Part shown: one piece after another, positions 34,133-44,700 of the stretch
How the letters are laid out: each line of letters begins with the position of its first letter
Numbering within the stretch: the first letter of the stretch is position 1
From: Suillus spraguei
Taxonomy: Eukaryota; Basidiomycota; Agaricomycetes; Boletales; Suillaceae
Length of the DNA: 64,000 bases
Direction of reading: 5' to 3'
NCBI GenBank assembly: GCA_016800925.1
Contig: JABCPU010000228.1
Location: 45,654 to 109,653 of the forward strand
Notes under the pieces: generated by a model
The model's input: only the letters and a program-made list of their open reading frames with translations
The model's database searches: none
Told to the model about the DNA's origin: nothing
Program-made: the position numbers and the translations under genes

Positions 34133-34140
34133 TATAAAAG
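34133..34140 (+). promoter_or_regulatory. TATA box of knottin-like gene (right arm)
   Basis: TATAAAAG, about 88 bases upstream of the ATG at 34228, a plausible core promoter position. Confidence 0.5.
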
Positions 34141-34227
34141 CTGATCGTCGTCCTACAGTGTTCCCTCATCCTCAGAGATATCATTCGAAATCCCCCTCAG
34201 AAAATTGTATATTGCCTCGCACAGAAA

Positions 34228-34453
34228 ATGCGTTTATCAATCCCCGCTGTTGTTGTTGCTTTGACAGCATCTATGTTTGTCAATGCGTGTTCGAAGTATG
34301 GCCAAGGTTGCCGTACAAGTGCTGACTGTTGCCCCAATTTGAGCTTGTCTTGTGATCCTGCTTCAGTGAGTATGAGCAGATCGCTGTGCAATCAAGATTC
34401 AACCACAATGACGACTCACCTGCACACCTTAGGATGTCTGCGATTTAGGCTGA
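34228..34453 (+). CDS. Secreted knottin-like six-cysteine peptide (right arm copy)
   Basis: Exons 34228-34365 and 34433-34453 encode a 52-residue precursor. The intron is 67 bp, starts GTGAGT and ends TTAG. Residues 1-20 form a signal peptide with an AVVVALTASMF core. The mature peptide has cysteines at about 21, 28, 34, 35, 42 and 49: C-x6-C-x5-CC-x6-C-x6-C. This matches the inhibitor cystine knot pattern, including a CRTSADCC stretch like the second to fourth cysteines of many knottins. Knottins include protease inhibitors, antimicrobial peptides and channel blockers, and nothing here tells which applies. Two identical copies in the palindrome arms double the gene dose. No propeptide is evident. 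Confidence 0.72.
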
Positions 34454-34531
34454 ACTATTTAGAAAATGGAGCCGGCAGCCTGAGCGGCACGTCGAGACGG
34501 TAATTATTTTTTCTGCTTTCGCTTCGGCATT

Positions 34532-34856
34532 ATGGTTGATGGTGCAATATCTAGTTCGGAGCCCATCAGTACAGTTGTATTTGGAGTCTTGGACGAGTTT
34601 TCATACTGCTCGAGCGATGTAAATATTTGAATGTAATGCTTGGCAGCCCGTAACTGGCGTTGGTGAGGCCGAAATCGCCAAATTCACTGCTACGACAGCA
34701 AGCGAACGACTGCCATCATCGTGTAGTCATAATGCCATCAATATTGACGCAGAAGAGCTGACAAATGAGTCGCCTCATGTGGTTTCGGACTGGTGTACCG
34801 TGGATAACCGTCTGGGGAGTTATCCACCCTGGTTCAGCATCGGAGACGACGCCTGA
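34532..34856 (+). CDS. Small two-exon gene of unknown function (right arm copy)
   Basis: Mirror of 29279-29603. The frame from ATG 34532 encodes GAISSSEPISTVVFGVLDEF and more, reaches a GTAAAT donor after about 32 codons, and resumes after a GCAG acceptor 28 nt later in a second open stretch ending at TGA 34854-34856. The predicted protein is about 98 residues, acidic and without a signal peptide. The second exon is long enough and stop-free enough to look coding, but I cannot name a family. It follows the knottin-like gene by about 80 bp in the same direction. Confidence 0.4.
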
Positions 34857-35707
34857 TTATTTTATTCTGGACATTCTGTAAAGAGTCCATTACCAAATAT
34901 CTGGAGAAATAAATGAGAAATGGTGGGCACTCAGTTGGGGTAACACATACCCTACAGGCTTTTAGGTATTATTCATCTTCCTCGCATGCCTGAGCCCATC
35001 TGCCAAAGGTCATTAGTTTAAGACACATGTGGCTTTGGTCATCACGATTCTATCAGAGGTATGAAATTGTATGTATAAGATCATGATGATGCTTATGTTG
35101 GTTAGCATCAGAAGTCACTGTATAGCAAGTTGTTGTGTCGGACGTTGAACGCGAATGACAAGTGTACGCGTTATTTTGGTCTGTTGTCTAATGGCTTCCC
35201 CCATCGTTCGAACTTCGCAGGCTGCACTTTGCCAATTAATTCACCAAGTTCTTGATTCTCTCAAGGTGGATTGGTAAACAACTGTTTGTATAGAGCGTCA
35301 GGGACGTCCGGAGTGCATGTATACTATAATCTGTCCGGATAGCGAGCGGTTCTATGCCCCTTCAATACTGCACTCGAAGAATATTGAACTTCCGGTTCGT
35401 CCCCTTAACCTTGACCCGGATGACTTCATCCAGTGTTTTTATTCATAGGCATGAACATTTCATCAATAAGCCACATCGACACTCGTCTACATCACCAGCA
35501 TCTATCTATGATTAGACTACACTAGATCAGTGTCCCTGGGCACATAGCACTTCGTTGCAATACCGTGGTCACAATCACAAACAATCATTCAAAGTTTGAA
35601 CTGAATCATTACCACTCCAGGCAACGCTTTTTATCCAGCCACCCATCTAAGTATCAATCTTTTGTATATCCTAATAGCCGCTCAATTCTCTAGGCAAATA
35701 CAAAACA

Positions 35708-35829
35708 TCAACCTGGACAGTGGATAGTTAAACTGATGGGGGTTTTTGGCTAATAAGCCAGTTTGGATATATCAATATGACAGTATGAGCTGATCAGTTG
35801 GGGTGTGCAGTAAGTGAGTGATAAACATA
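35708..35829. other. Palindrome border with a third copy of an arm-internal sequence
   Basis: The sequence 35709-35775 (ATCAACCTGGACAGTGG, then GGGGGTTTTTGGC, then AGTTTGGATATATC) is also found at 33061-33140 and inverted at 31001-31077. This outer copy lacks eight bases present in the inner ones. It marks the breakpoint between the palindrome and the Plavaka relic. Confidence 0.75.
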
Positions 35830-37876
35830 AGGTAGGGGACATCTATGGACTTGACCCGTATATTGCTGACTATGAAGAACAAGTATTGCTCGCATGCATA
35901 GTCAAAAATTGGTGTGCTAAGTAAGTAGTATCTGTCGCTTTCTTGTTGTATTGATTCTAAATCTATGATAGATGTCTTTCATATCGCAAGAGTCTTGACG
36001 ACGACAGTCTCCGACGCTCAAAAACACATACCGAGGCACTAATCGAAGAGTGTGACCATCTGGCACTTTGGGATGAGTTCGGAATTGTTGCCCTATTCGT
36101 GGTAAGTCTGGCAGTGTCATGTTCACTACTTAATTGATTTATCTATATAGTGCTTTACAAATGACTTTCCCCGCGCCGATATACATGAACTCATTGCGCC
36201 ACATCTCCTCCACCAAATAATAAAGGGTGTCTTCAAGGATCATTTGGTGGTCTGGGTTGAAAAATATTTTGTGCAGACGCATGGACAAACACAGGCTGAT
36301 GTTATTCTGGATGACATTGATCGAAGGTCCGTTGCATGTCCTATTGACCATGAATTCAAGATTTAGTAGTACCCCAAATAGGATCGCAGCAGTTCCCACA
36401 TTTTCGGGACTGCGCAGATTTCCTCAAGGACGCAACTTTCAACAGTGGACCGGAGACGATTCAAAAGCGCTTATGAAGGTATTTCAACTTTTATCTGGTT
36501 TGATTCAAGACTTTTGACTAATAGCATTTAGGTATATTTGGCAGCAATTGAAGGCTATGTCCCAGTCGAAATTGTCTGCACATTTCGTGCTTTCCTCGAA
36601 TTTTGTTATCTTGTCCGCTGTAATATTATCATGGAGAAGACACCTGCAGAAATTGATGATGCACTTGCTCGATTCTATCAGTATCGCGAAATCTTCAAGC
36701 CCTCTGAGACGATTCTGACTTTCTCGCTCCCCCAACAACATTCAATGAAACATTACCACACTCTCATTCGACTTTTCGGCGCTCCGAATGGACTTTGTTC
36801 CTCTATCACAGAATCCAAGCACATCAAGGCCGTGAAGGAACCATGGAGACGATCGAGTCGCTACAAAGCACTAGGCCAGATGCTCATGACCAACCAATGC
36901 CTGGACAAGTTGACTGCCTCACGTCAAGATTTTCAGGCTCGCGGGATGCTTAATGGCACCTGTCTATCTTCTGTCATTGCGGCGTTGAATGCACAAACCC
37001 CCACTGAGGAGCATCACAATGATATAGACCAACAAGAGCCACCTGCCATCTTGCCTGCTAGAGTCAGAGAAGATGATGGGGGTGCAGACTTTGAGGTTGT
37101 CGATGACCCCATGTCAGTCCTCGTGCATGTAGAACTCGCTAAGACACCACGTAAGTACAGCTGCATTCATTAATTTTTATTTTGCATACTGAGAATGAAT
37201 ACATAGAAGGGACGAAGCGCGCACGATGCATTCCAGGGCTCAGTGCTGAACTTAACATTCCTAACCTGGCTGAGCTTGTTCGATTGTTCCTTTTCGAACA
37301 GTCCAATCCCAATGATGCTCGTGGCCCTACCGAAGTCTTTCTCTTAGAGTCCCCATACTATCGGGGTCGAATTTCAGTATTCAACTCTGCGTCCTCAACA
37401 TTTCACGCACCCAGTGACCTTAGTGGTATCAGTGGCATGAAGCGTGAATATAATATATCCGTGCATGTCCCTTATGGAGAAACGAATGTGCGCACAATGA
37501 TTGTGTCTTTGTGATTACCGATCCAGATGCTCATGAGATGGGAGGCATGGATGTAGCCTGCATTATGGCATTCTTCTCCCTTTGACAACACGGCAGACAG
37601 GTTCCATGTGTGGTGGTCCGCTGGTTCGATCGAGTTGGCAATGCACCTGATCCTGACACTGGCATGTGGTTGGTGAAGCCAGCTTTTTCTGCAAATTGTA
37701 CCCCACACTTTGCAGTGATTCATATCGACACTATTTTTCGTGCGGCTCATTTGATTCCAGTCTATGGTACAGCACCACTCTCACCATTGATCAAATTCCA
37801 TCATGTCCTTGACATCTTCAAACTGTTCTATGTGAACAAATTTGCTGACCATCACGCCTTTGAAATAGCTTGTTAG
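35830..37876 (+). pseudogene. Plavaka-type transposase, N-terminally truncated and broken
   Basis: Plavaka elements are large DNA transposons common in basidiomycetes, and this is the C-terminal half of their transposase. Spliced reading gives DIYGLDPYIADYEEQVLLAC, then EALIEECDHLALWDEFGIV, FTNDFPRADIHELIAPHLLHQ, a WTGDDSKALMKV block, LCSSITESKHIKAVKEPWRR and ARGMLNG. Introns with GT..AG ends lie at about 35914, 36102, 36480 and 37151. The frame breaks near 37495 and a TGA follows near 37585. The homologous C-terminus (DTGMWLVKPAF, HLIPVYG, FHHVLDIFKLFYVNKFADHHA) can still be read to 37876. Everything before about 35830, including the N-terminal catalytic part, is missing at the palindrome border. 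The element is inactive. Confidence 0.85.
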
Positions 37877-38139
37877 TGACGCCAGTTGGTACATACCCAC
37901 TAGTAACCATGAACGGAGCACTGACGAGTGCAACACCTCAAAGTTTAGTTTTGATCTTTATGCCAGTCATGACTTGTATTTTTGTGCTACTACTTATACT
38001 AGCTGGAACGCCCGCTTTGTCTCTTATTATACTTTTTTCAGTCTTCCGACTTAATTTTACAGTGGCCACTTTCTGCATGCAGAAAATTAGTGACAAAGTG
38101 AAATTTAAGTACTACAAGGCTGAGAAGTTAAACTCAAGA
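37877..38139. other. Junction between Plavaka relic and LINE, no gene
   Basis: An open frame on plus (37870-38181) with hydrophobic stretches has no known domain. The sequence is probably the 3' part of the Plavaka element and the degenerate 3' end of the LINE, whose C-terminal coding remains can be followed on minus to about 38110. Confidence 0.45.
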
Positions 38140-40234
38140 TTACCTGATGGACTTTGTCAGGCGAAAGAGGTGTTGATTTAGAGGGAGGTGACAGGTGCGT
38201 AGTCCTATTAAGAGTCTGGTGAGGCATTTTGAGAAAGATGACGTGAGTTTGAGAAAAGAGCATTTGATTGCAAGGGGGTCTATGTGCTGGATGTGCTGGA
38301 AGCGGGGGGAGGTGGACCATAGTTTGGCCCATCTGGCATGGGTGCATTCTCGATGAGCTTGCTTGATGGCTGAAAGACTGAGCGGCAGCAGGTTGTTACG
38401 AAGATATTTTGGAAGAAGCTCATGGGGGCTATTGCGATTCCTTCCCTCTGCTGCTACTTTTGCTGCTTTGTCTGCCTCCTCATTTCCGTGTACCCCCTCA
38501 TGTCCAGGAACCCAGCGGAGCATCAACTTGAAGTTTGGATTTGCATGCTTGATCTTCCTTATTATCTTCTGAAATTTTGCAACTAGATATGAACCTGGAT
38601 TAGTGTAGAAACTCTCACTGGACAGGATGGCCGCTTGGTTGTCAACCAAGATAGAGAGTGGAGAGGTGAGATTCCATTCATTTGCGATCAACTTGGCAGC
38701 TAGAGTCAGGCCAACCATTTCGGCTTTGAAGACAGTATGGTCCTCATTCATGCCTAGGTAGTAGCGGAGGGTACAGGGGGATTTGCCCATGCAAAAGAGT
38801 ATGGCTGCTGCACCTATGTGTCCGTCGTGCCCGGAGCCGTCGCTGTACACTTGGATGTCATCTGGCAGGTTGTGGTGTTCAGCAATGGCCTCCTCTCGAG
38901 AGGAGGCAATGTGTGTGTCGTATAAGTTGGGAGAGGAGGGTGCATGTCGAGCTGGGATGAGGGTTTCGATGTTGGGAGGGTTGATCTGGTAGAACTGGGT
39001 GAGATGATGGAGGGAGGAGCGATGGGATGAGACATATCGGCTTGCAGCTGTTTGGAGGGCGGAGTAGAGGGGGTGGGTATCTGAGTGGGTGGCCAATCTG
39101 ATGACGGCATGGTGACATGTGTTCTGGAGTAGGAGGGTCATGGGCAGTAGGTTAGCATGTACTTCGAGCACATCAGTTGCGGTGCTTCTCATGGCTCCGG
39201 TCATGGCAATGGCAGCAATATGCTGGATGGAAGTTAGTTTCTTGGCTACACCCAAGGAGCCGTGTTGCAGTGTATTGGTGTCTTCGCGATATGCTGGTGT
39301 CAACCAGAGGTCAGCTGCATATAGCATCTTGGGGACAGCTGTGGCCTGGTAGAGTTGCCTCATGAGATGGAGAGGGATACCTTTGGACATGGTGGACAGT
39401 CGTTGAAGCTGTGGGATGTAGGCCAGGCCCTTGGCCAGGGCATTGTCAACTTGAGCCTTCCAGCGCAGTTCTTGATCAAGGATGACTCCTAAAAAACAGT
39501 GAGTAGGGGTGGGATGGATGACCGCTCCACGAAGGTGTAGTGCTGGATGGTCCCTTCTTCTATTCATGGAGAAGTCAATTAGCATGAACTTATTGGTCTT
39601 GAACTTGGAGTTGTGGTCCCGTGACCAGTCAAAACCCCCACCAGGCCATTCTAGCATGTCCTTGAGGATGCAATGAGTATCATTGAAGTCTGTTTGGTCA
39701 CTGCGTTTGGGAAGGCACCCTCGATATCTAGGAACAGTACTGAGGCAACCTTGTGCGAACGCCATGCGTTTTTGACAGTGTGTTCCAGGAGGTGGAGAGA
39801 ATCAGTGGTGGACTGCCCTGGGTGACTGCCGAAGTGGGTGTTTGGCAGGAGATGATGATGTTCTAATAAATAGGTTAGTTGCTCAGCGATGACAGCAGTG
39901 AGGAGTTTGCAGGTGGTGTTAAGGAGGGCGATAGGGTGAGAGGCCTTCGGTACTGTGTAATTCGGTTTGCCAGGCTTCCAAAGTACAACCATCATGAAAG
40001 TCTTCCAAAGGGCGTAGTAAGTGTTATATGTGAAAATGGCATTAAAAAGATGGACTAGATAGTTAGTACGTCAGAGCATTGTTTGAAAACGATGTTGCAG
40101 ATGCCGTCAGGGCCTGGGCCCTTGTACCCGCTGAGCTTCAAGATAGCGCAAGTGATCTGGGCTGATGAGATGGGGGTATGGGGAGCTATTGGGTCTGGAT
40201 AAATGAAGTCAGTGGGGACAGAATTGGTGACAGG
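38140..40234 (-). pseudogene. LINE ORF2, reverse transcriptase and RNase H part
   Basis: The right side (40234-39700) encodes the start of the reverse transcriptase: YKGPGPDGICN, KPGKPNYTVPKA, PIALLNTTCKLLTAVIAEQL and the motif A block VLFLDIEGAFPNAV with its Asp. There is a stop at about 40062. Motifs B and C, which should hold the catalytic (Y/F)xDD, are absent: the frame jumps near 39700 to a later thumb segment (ILKDMLEWPGGGFDWSRDHN). The left side is open for 541 codons. It carries FLGVILDQELRW, LMRQLYQATAVPKMLYAADLW and an RNase H domain with its acidic set in YSDGSGHDG, VFKAEMVGL and LVDNQAA, and the His/Asp region in WVPGHEGVHGNEEADKAA. A degenerate zinc-finger-like tail follows. This is the 3' end of the split LINE. 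Confidence 0.88.
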
Positions 40235-40699
40235 TGTTACAGTTGTACGTGCCCCTATTCATTCTCCCTTTATTCTCTTACTTGTATATCATGTCACGTG
40301 ACTCTGACTCATATGCTCAACGCATTTGTACAACACATGCCTTCCTTGTTAGGATACGCAGTTACATTCTCACGGTTACCTGGTCTGTGCGCACATATAT
40401 ACCTATATAAGCACGGTGTACTTGTGGTAGATTCTTTACTTTAATCTTACTGGGTTTTACCTGGAATCTCCTTCGCTTAGGTCTCCAACCTAAGTCATCT
40501 CTAAGTCTAAGCACTCCGTAGCCTTAGTCTCTATTCTCGCAGAACCTCTTAGACTTGTCTTTGAGGCCGAACCCTTGATCGTACTCGGAACGCGTTCCTT
40601 GTACTTTCACCTTGTCCTCTTCTGGACATTGTAAGAACCTCCCAGCAGACCGTCTGTGTCTTTTCACTGTCACTGGTGACGCCATCCCAGTTCGTAACA
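40235..40699 (+). repeat. Element A 5' LTR
   Basis: The LTR contains a TATATAA box at 40404-40410. ACTTTAATCTT at 40438-40448, about 34 bases downstream, is the probable mRNA start. Terminal TG..CA is present. Confidence 0.92.
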
Positions 40700-40700
40700 A

Positions 40701-40711
40701 AAGATTAAAGT
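40701..40711 (+). promoter_or_regulatory. Self-priming primer-binding site, element A
   Basis: AAGATTAAAGT directly after the 5' LTR is the exact complement of ACTTTAATCTT in the LTR at the predicted transcription start. No tRNA 3'-end complement was noticed. This is the layout known for Tf1/sushi elements, which prime reverse transcription with their own mRNA 5' end. Confidence 0.75.
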
Positions 40712-40896
40712 CTATCTGATTGTTGACTATCCAGTCTTCAACCCCGAACCCTGATTGCTTAGATAAGCAGATTAGCGTACGCGTACGCTAAACCTATCGT
40801 CAAGAGAAGCCTCTGACAGAAGACAAAGCCCTAACGGACAGCAAGACAGCGCGTGTAGGCACCAAGAAAGTATAACTCACCAGAAGAATCGCCAAT

Positions 40897-41730
40897 ATGA
40901 CGACCAAAGAATTTGAATATAAAATCGGTCAGCCGACCGGTTTTGATGGAGATCGCAACAACTCTTGCGAATTTATCCAGTCATGCAATCTGCATTTCGA
41001 CATCAATGAAAAGCTTTACACCACCGACAAACAGAAGATCATTTTCATAACATCCTTCATGACCGAGAAGAATGCCAAATCCTGGAAAGAGCAATTCCTT
41101 GACCATGCTCAATCAACCGATACTTCCGGACAAAAAGTTGGTTATGGGACAATGGTGGATTTTATGAAAAGCTTCAAAGAAGCTTTTGACCCAGTGGATA
41201 CCAAAGGAACTGCACTTATGAAACTCAGGGATCTCAAACAAGGAAGCGGAGATCTTCACACTTATATTGCCGACTTTGAGGCACTTGCAGCCAAGGCTCA
41301 TATCAATGACAATGCAATGAAGATCCAATTCTTCCAAGATGGCCTGAATTGGGGCATCCTTACAAAGCTTTTCACGCTAGGAGATGTCTCAGAAGTATTC
41401 AGAGACGTTGTGCTGCAATGTGTTTCAATTGACAACTCCCATCATCGCCTTCAGGCCATGAGGGCACGTCATGCTCCACAACAGAAGAAGAAGAACTACG
41501 GAAATGCACGCTACATCCCCAATCGAGATTCCAACGCAATGGTCATAGATCGAATCTCAGACACGGAGAGATCTGAATGCATGAAGAAGGGACAATGTTT
41601 CGGATGCAAGAAGACAGGACACCGTATTCATAACTGTCCTGACAGAAAGAAGAAAACCCTGCTCCAACAAGCCGAAGTCAAAGAAGAAGAAGACGAGGAA
41701 ACTGTGAGGCGGATTGTTGCAGATTTTTAA
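40897..41730 (+). CDS. Element A Gag (capsid-nucleocapsid)
   Basis: An intact 277-residue protein. Residues 1-200 are a Ty3-type retrotransposon capsid region, with FIQSCNLHFDINEK, SWKEQFLDHAQ and FQDGLNWGI stretches. A basic stretch follows, then one CCHC zinc knuckle CFGCKKTGHRIHNC near residues 232-245, and an acidic tail. It should form the virus-like particle and bind the element RNA. It ends in TAA. In element B the Gag stop overlaps the pol ATG (TGATG), and here that junction has been altered to TAACTTGG. It is the only structural gene of element A that is not broken. Confidence 0.92.
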   Translation: MTTKEFEYKIGQPTGFDGDRNNSCEFIQSCNLHFDINEKLYTTDKQKIIFITSFMTEKNAKSWKEQFLDHAQSTDTSGQKVGYGTMVDFMKSFKEAFDPVDTKGTALMKLRDLKQGSGDLHTYIADFEALAAKAHINDNAMKIQFFQDGLNWGILTKLFTLGDVSEVFRDVVLQCVSIDNSHHRLQAMRARHAPQQKKKNYGNARYIPNRDSNAMVIDRISDTERSECMKKGQCFGCKKTGHRIHNCPDRKKKTLLQQAEVKEEEDEETVRRIVADF

Positions 41731-41739
41731 CTTGGAGAA

Positions 41740-44700
41740 ACAAAGATTTGACGTATGTTTCTCCGAATGTATTACTAAGACTTGTACGCGCTGTAGGTGA
41801 AAGAAAAGAACTTCGTGTCCCTATCACCTTTCACTTGCGTACTCGCATAAAATCCGTTGACACCACCACCATTATCGATTCAGGAGCTGCAGGAACATTC
41901 ATTTCCGAAGAGTTTGTGAAACTCCATCAGATCACATGACGAAAACTCAAAACACCATTTCGAGTTACTACGGCAGATGGAACCCTTATCAAAGGGGGAC
42001 CAATCATGCACTACTGCCTCCTAGTGGTCAAAATTGATGAATGAACCATGTATGGAAAATTCAATATCACCAAACTAGGAAGAAGAGATCAAATCCTTCT
42101 GGGAATTCCGTGGTTACGAGCAATGAACCCGAGTATAGATTGGGCTGCTGAAACATTAACCCTCCCTCAAACGATGAAATCAGACGAAATCGAAATTGAT
42201 ATTGATATGGATCGAAAGAAGAATGGATTACCTCCAACCTTCGATTGTCATTCAAAGAAATGGCAATACTCCCGACTTCCGAGACCCCTCGTAGTCCCTT
42301 CTATTCCCAACAATCCAGGACCAGAAGTACAAACACCGCGCATCAACGATCCCATTCCCCATGTACAACTGCCACGATCAGTATCACCAATTCCCCACGC
42401 AGAGAAAAGCAAGAATGAATCTGAGCCTGAGCATTGGGCCGGACAAGAACCTATTGAGCAACGACCAATAGAAGAACAGAAGTATGGAAAAAGAAAAGCA
42501 GAAGAAGAGATCCCAGGACGAGATACCAATGTACCGAAATTATCCAAGTTCTATGTCCCCCTGAAAACTCTTTCAGCTTCGATTGAAGAAATCCCCGATG
42601 AAGAAGAACCTGTGCCCTTGCTAATCCCAACCGAGGACGATGACCAATTTAACACTATGCAAGATGTCTGGCATGCACCAGAAGTACGAGAGATTTCCTC
42701 TTACGAGCTAGGAGATGGAGAATTTTTTGTGGAGTATGATACTGATGGGATCAGTATGAGAATCATTGAAGAAGTATCCATGAATACACCTCTCACACGA
42801 GATGGAACTTCCCGACTTGAACAACTTCCCAATTACTCCACGATCCCCCTTCCGAAATACAGTAACAAAGCTCAGGAATTTGCCACAGATGAGAAGGAAA
42901 AGAAAAAGAAATCCTTCGAAGAATTGGTCCCAGACTATTTGCACGACTTTGCAGACGACTTTGCTAAAGATGGACTAAACAAACTACCCCCTGAACGCCC
43001 TGGTATTGATCATCGGATTGATACTAAACCCGGTTTCATCCCTCATACGTCTAAAGTTTACCCGCTATCGGAAAAAGAACGCGCTGCCATCAAAATGTTT
43101 ATCGATGAAAACGTTGTGAAAGGTTTTATCTCAGAATTGAAATCACCCCAAGCCAGTGGTTTCTTCTTTGTGGGAAAGAAGAGTGGAGAATTGCGTCCCT
43201 GTCAAGATTATCGCTACATCAATGATTGGACAGTCAAGAACGCCTATCCGCTCCTGCTTCCTATTTCCCTCGTCGCACGCCTTCACAACGCACAGTTCTT
43301 TACGAAAATGGATATCCGGTCCGGCTATAACAATATTCGCATCCATCCTGATGATAGGCGGAAAGCTGCTTTTACTACAGAATTCGGCCTCTTTGAACCA
43401 AACATCATGTTCTTTGGCCTTTGCAATTCCCTGGCAACTTTCCAAGCATACATGAATCATACTTTCCAACAGGAAATCAATGAAGGATGGATGGTTATCT
43501 ATATGGATGATATCTTGATTTTCTCCACGACTATGGCAGAACATCGCGAACGGACAAGATGGGTATTGATGAAGATACGAAAGGAACATTTGTTCTTAAA
43601 ACCAGAGAAATGTACCTTCGATGCGGAAGAAGTGGAATACCTTGGAATGATAATTCGCCCCGGACAAGTTGCTATGGATACCACCAAGACCAAGGGAATC
43701 TCCAAATGGCCAGTCCCGAAATCCGTAAAAGATGTTCAGTCATTCCTCGGTTTCTGCAACTTCTACCGCACGTTCATTTCCCATTACTCTGATATCGCTC
43801 GACCCCTTATCGAATTGACAAAGAAAGATAAGGCCTTCGATTGGTCAACCGAATGTATGGATACCTTCGAAGAACTGAAACGACGCTTCACATCCCAACC
43901 AGTACTCCGTAACCCTGATCCTTCCCGACAATTTGCTATTGCTACTGACACTTCGCTTGTAGCAACTGGCGGAGTTCTCCTGCAGACTGATGAGAATGGT
44001 GTTTATCACCCATGTGCATATCTCTCCCAATCTTTGAACCCCGCAGAACGCAATTACCAGATCTTTGACTGGGAACTCCTTGCTGTAATTCGGGCATTGA
44101 ATGAATGGCGCCATTATCTTGAAGGAAACCTGCATCCCATCCTGGTATTCACCGACCACAAGAATCTTCTGTACTTTAGAAGTGCACAGAAGCTTACCCG
44201 CCACCAAGCCCGTTGGCAATTGATTTTGTCTATTTATGACATTGAACTGTACCATGTTGCAGGTACTAAATTGGCGGTACCTGATGCACTATCCTGCCGG
44301 CCCGACTACGACTCCGGCAAAGACGATAACGAGGACCAAATCCTCCTCCCTGATGCTCTATTCGTTCGTCTCATTGACACCGATCTGAAGGACGTCTTGT
44401 CATCCTCTGACCCCCTCGACGACCCTGTCTTCAGAACAGCATCCGATGCCCTTGATGGCATGTGTCTTCCTCCTATGAAGTCGGCACTCTCTGACTGGAA
44501 GATTGAGGAAAATGTCCTCTATTTTAAGAATCATGCCTACATCCCGCCGGCACATCGTTCCGATATCCTGCAACGGTACCATAATCATCCTACTGCAGGA
44601 CACCCCAGTAGATTCAAAACTGAAGAACTCATCAAACGAGAAGCCTGGTGGCCCGCTATTGGCTCTTATATTCGGAGATACATTGAAGGTTGCGCACTTT

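Larger units (their letters stand above)
32125..35707. repeat. Giant palindrome, right arm (3,583 bp)
   Basis: Reverse complement of 28428-32010. See that entry. Its outer end at 35707 abuts a second, slightly shorter copy of a sequence that also lies inside the arm (33061-33140). Confidence 0.95.

Noticed and set aside
34228..34503. Unspliced 91-residue reading of the knottin-like gene
   Set aside because: Reading through the 67-bp intron loses the last conserved cysteine position and adds a low-complexity tail. The spliced form has a clean GT..AG intron and a complete six-cysteine pattern.
28428..35707. Palindrome as a simple sequencing fold-back artefact
   Set aside because: The 114-bp asymmetric loop, unique sequence on both sides and arm differences concentrated at the edge argue against it. 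It is not fully excluded without raw reads.
43143..43589. Minus-strand frames of 100-200 codons inside gypsy A (and the matching ones in B, e.g. 51456-51980)
   Set aside because: They mirror the conserved RT and integrase codons and are explained by the plus-strand pol reading.
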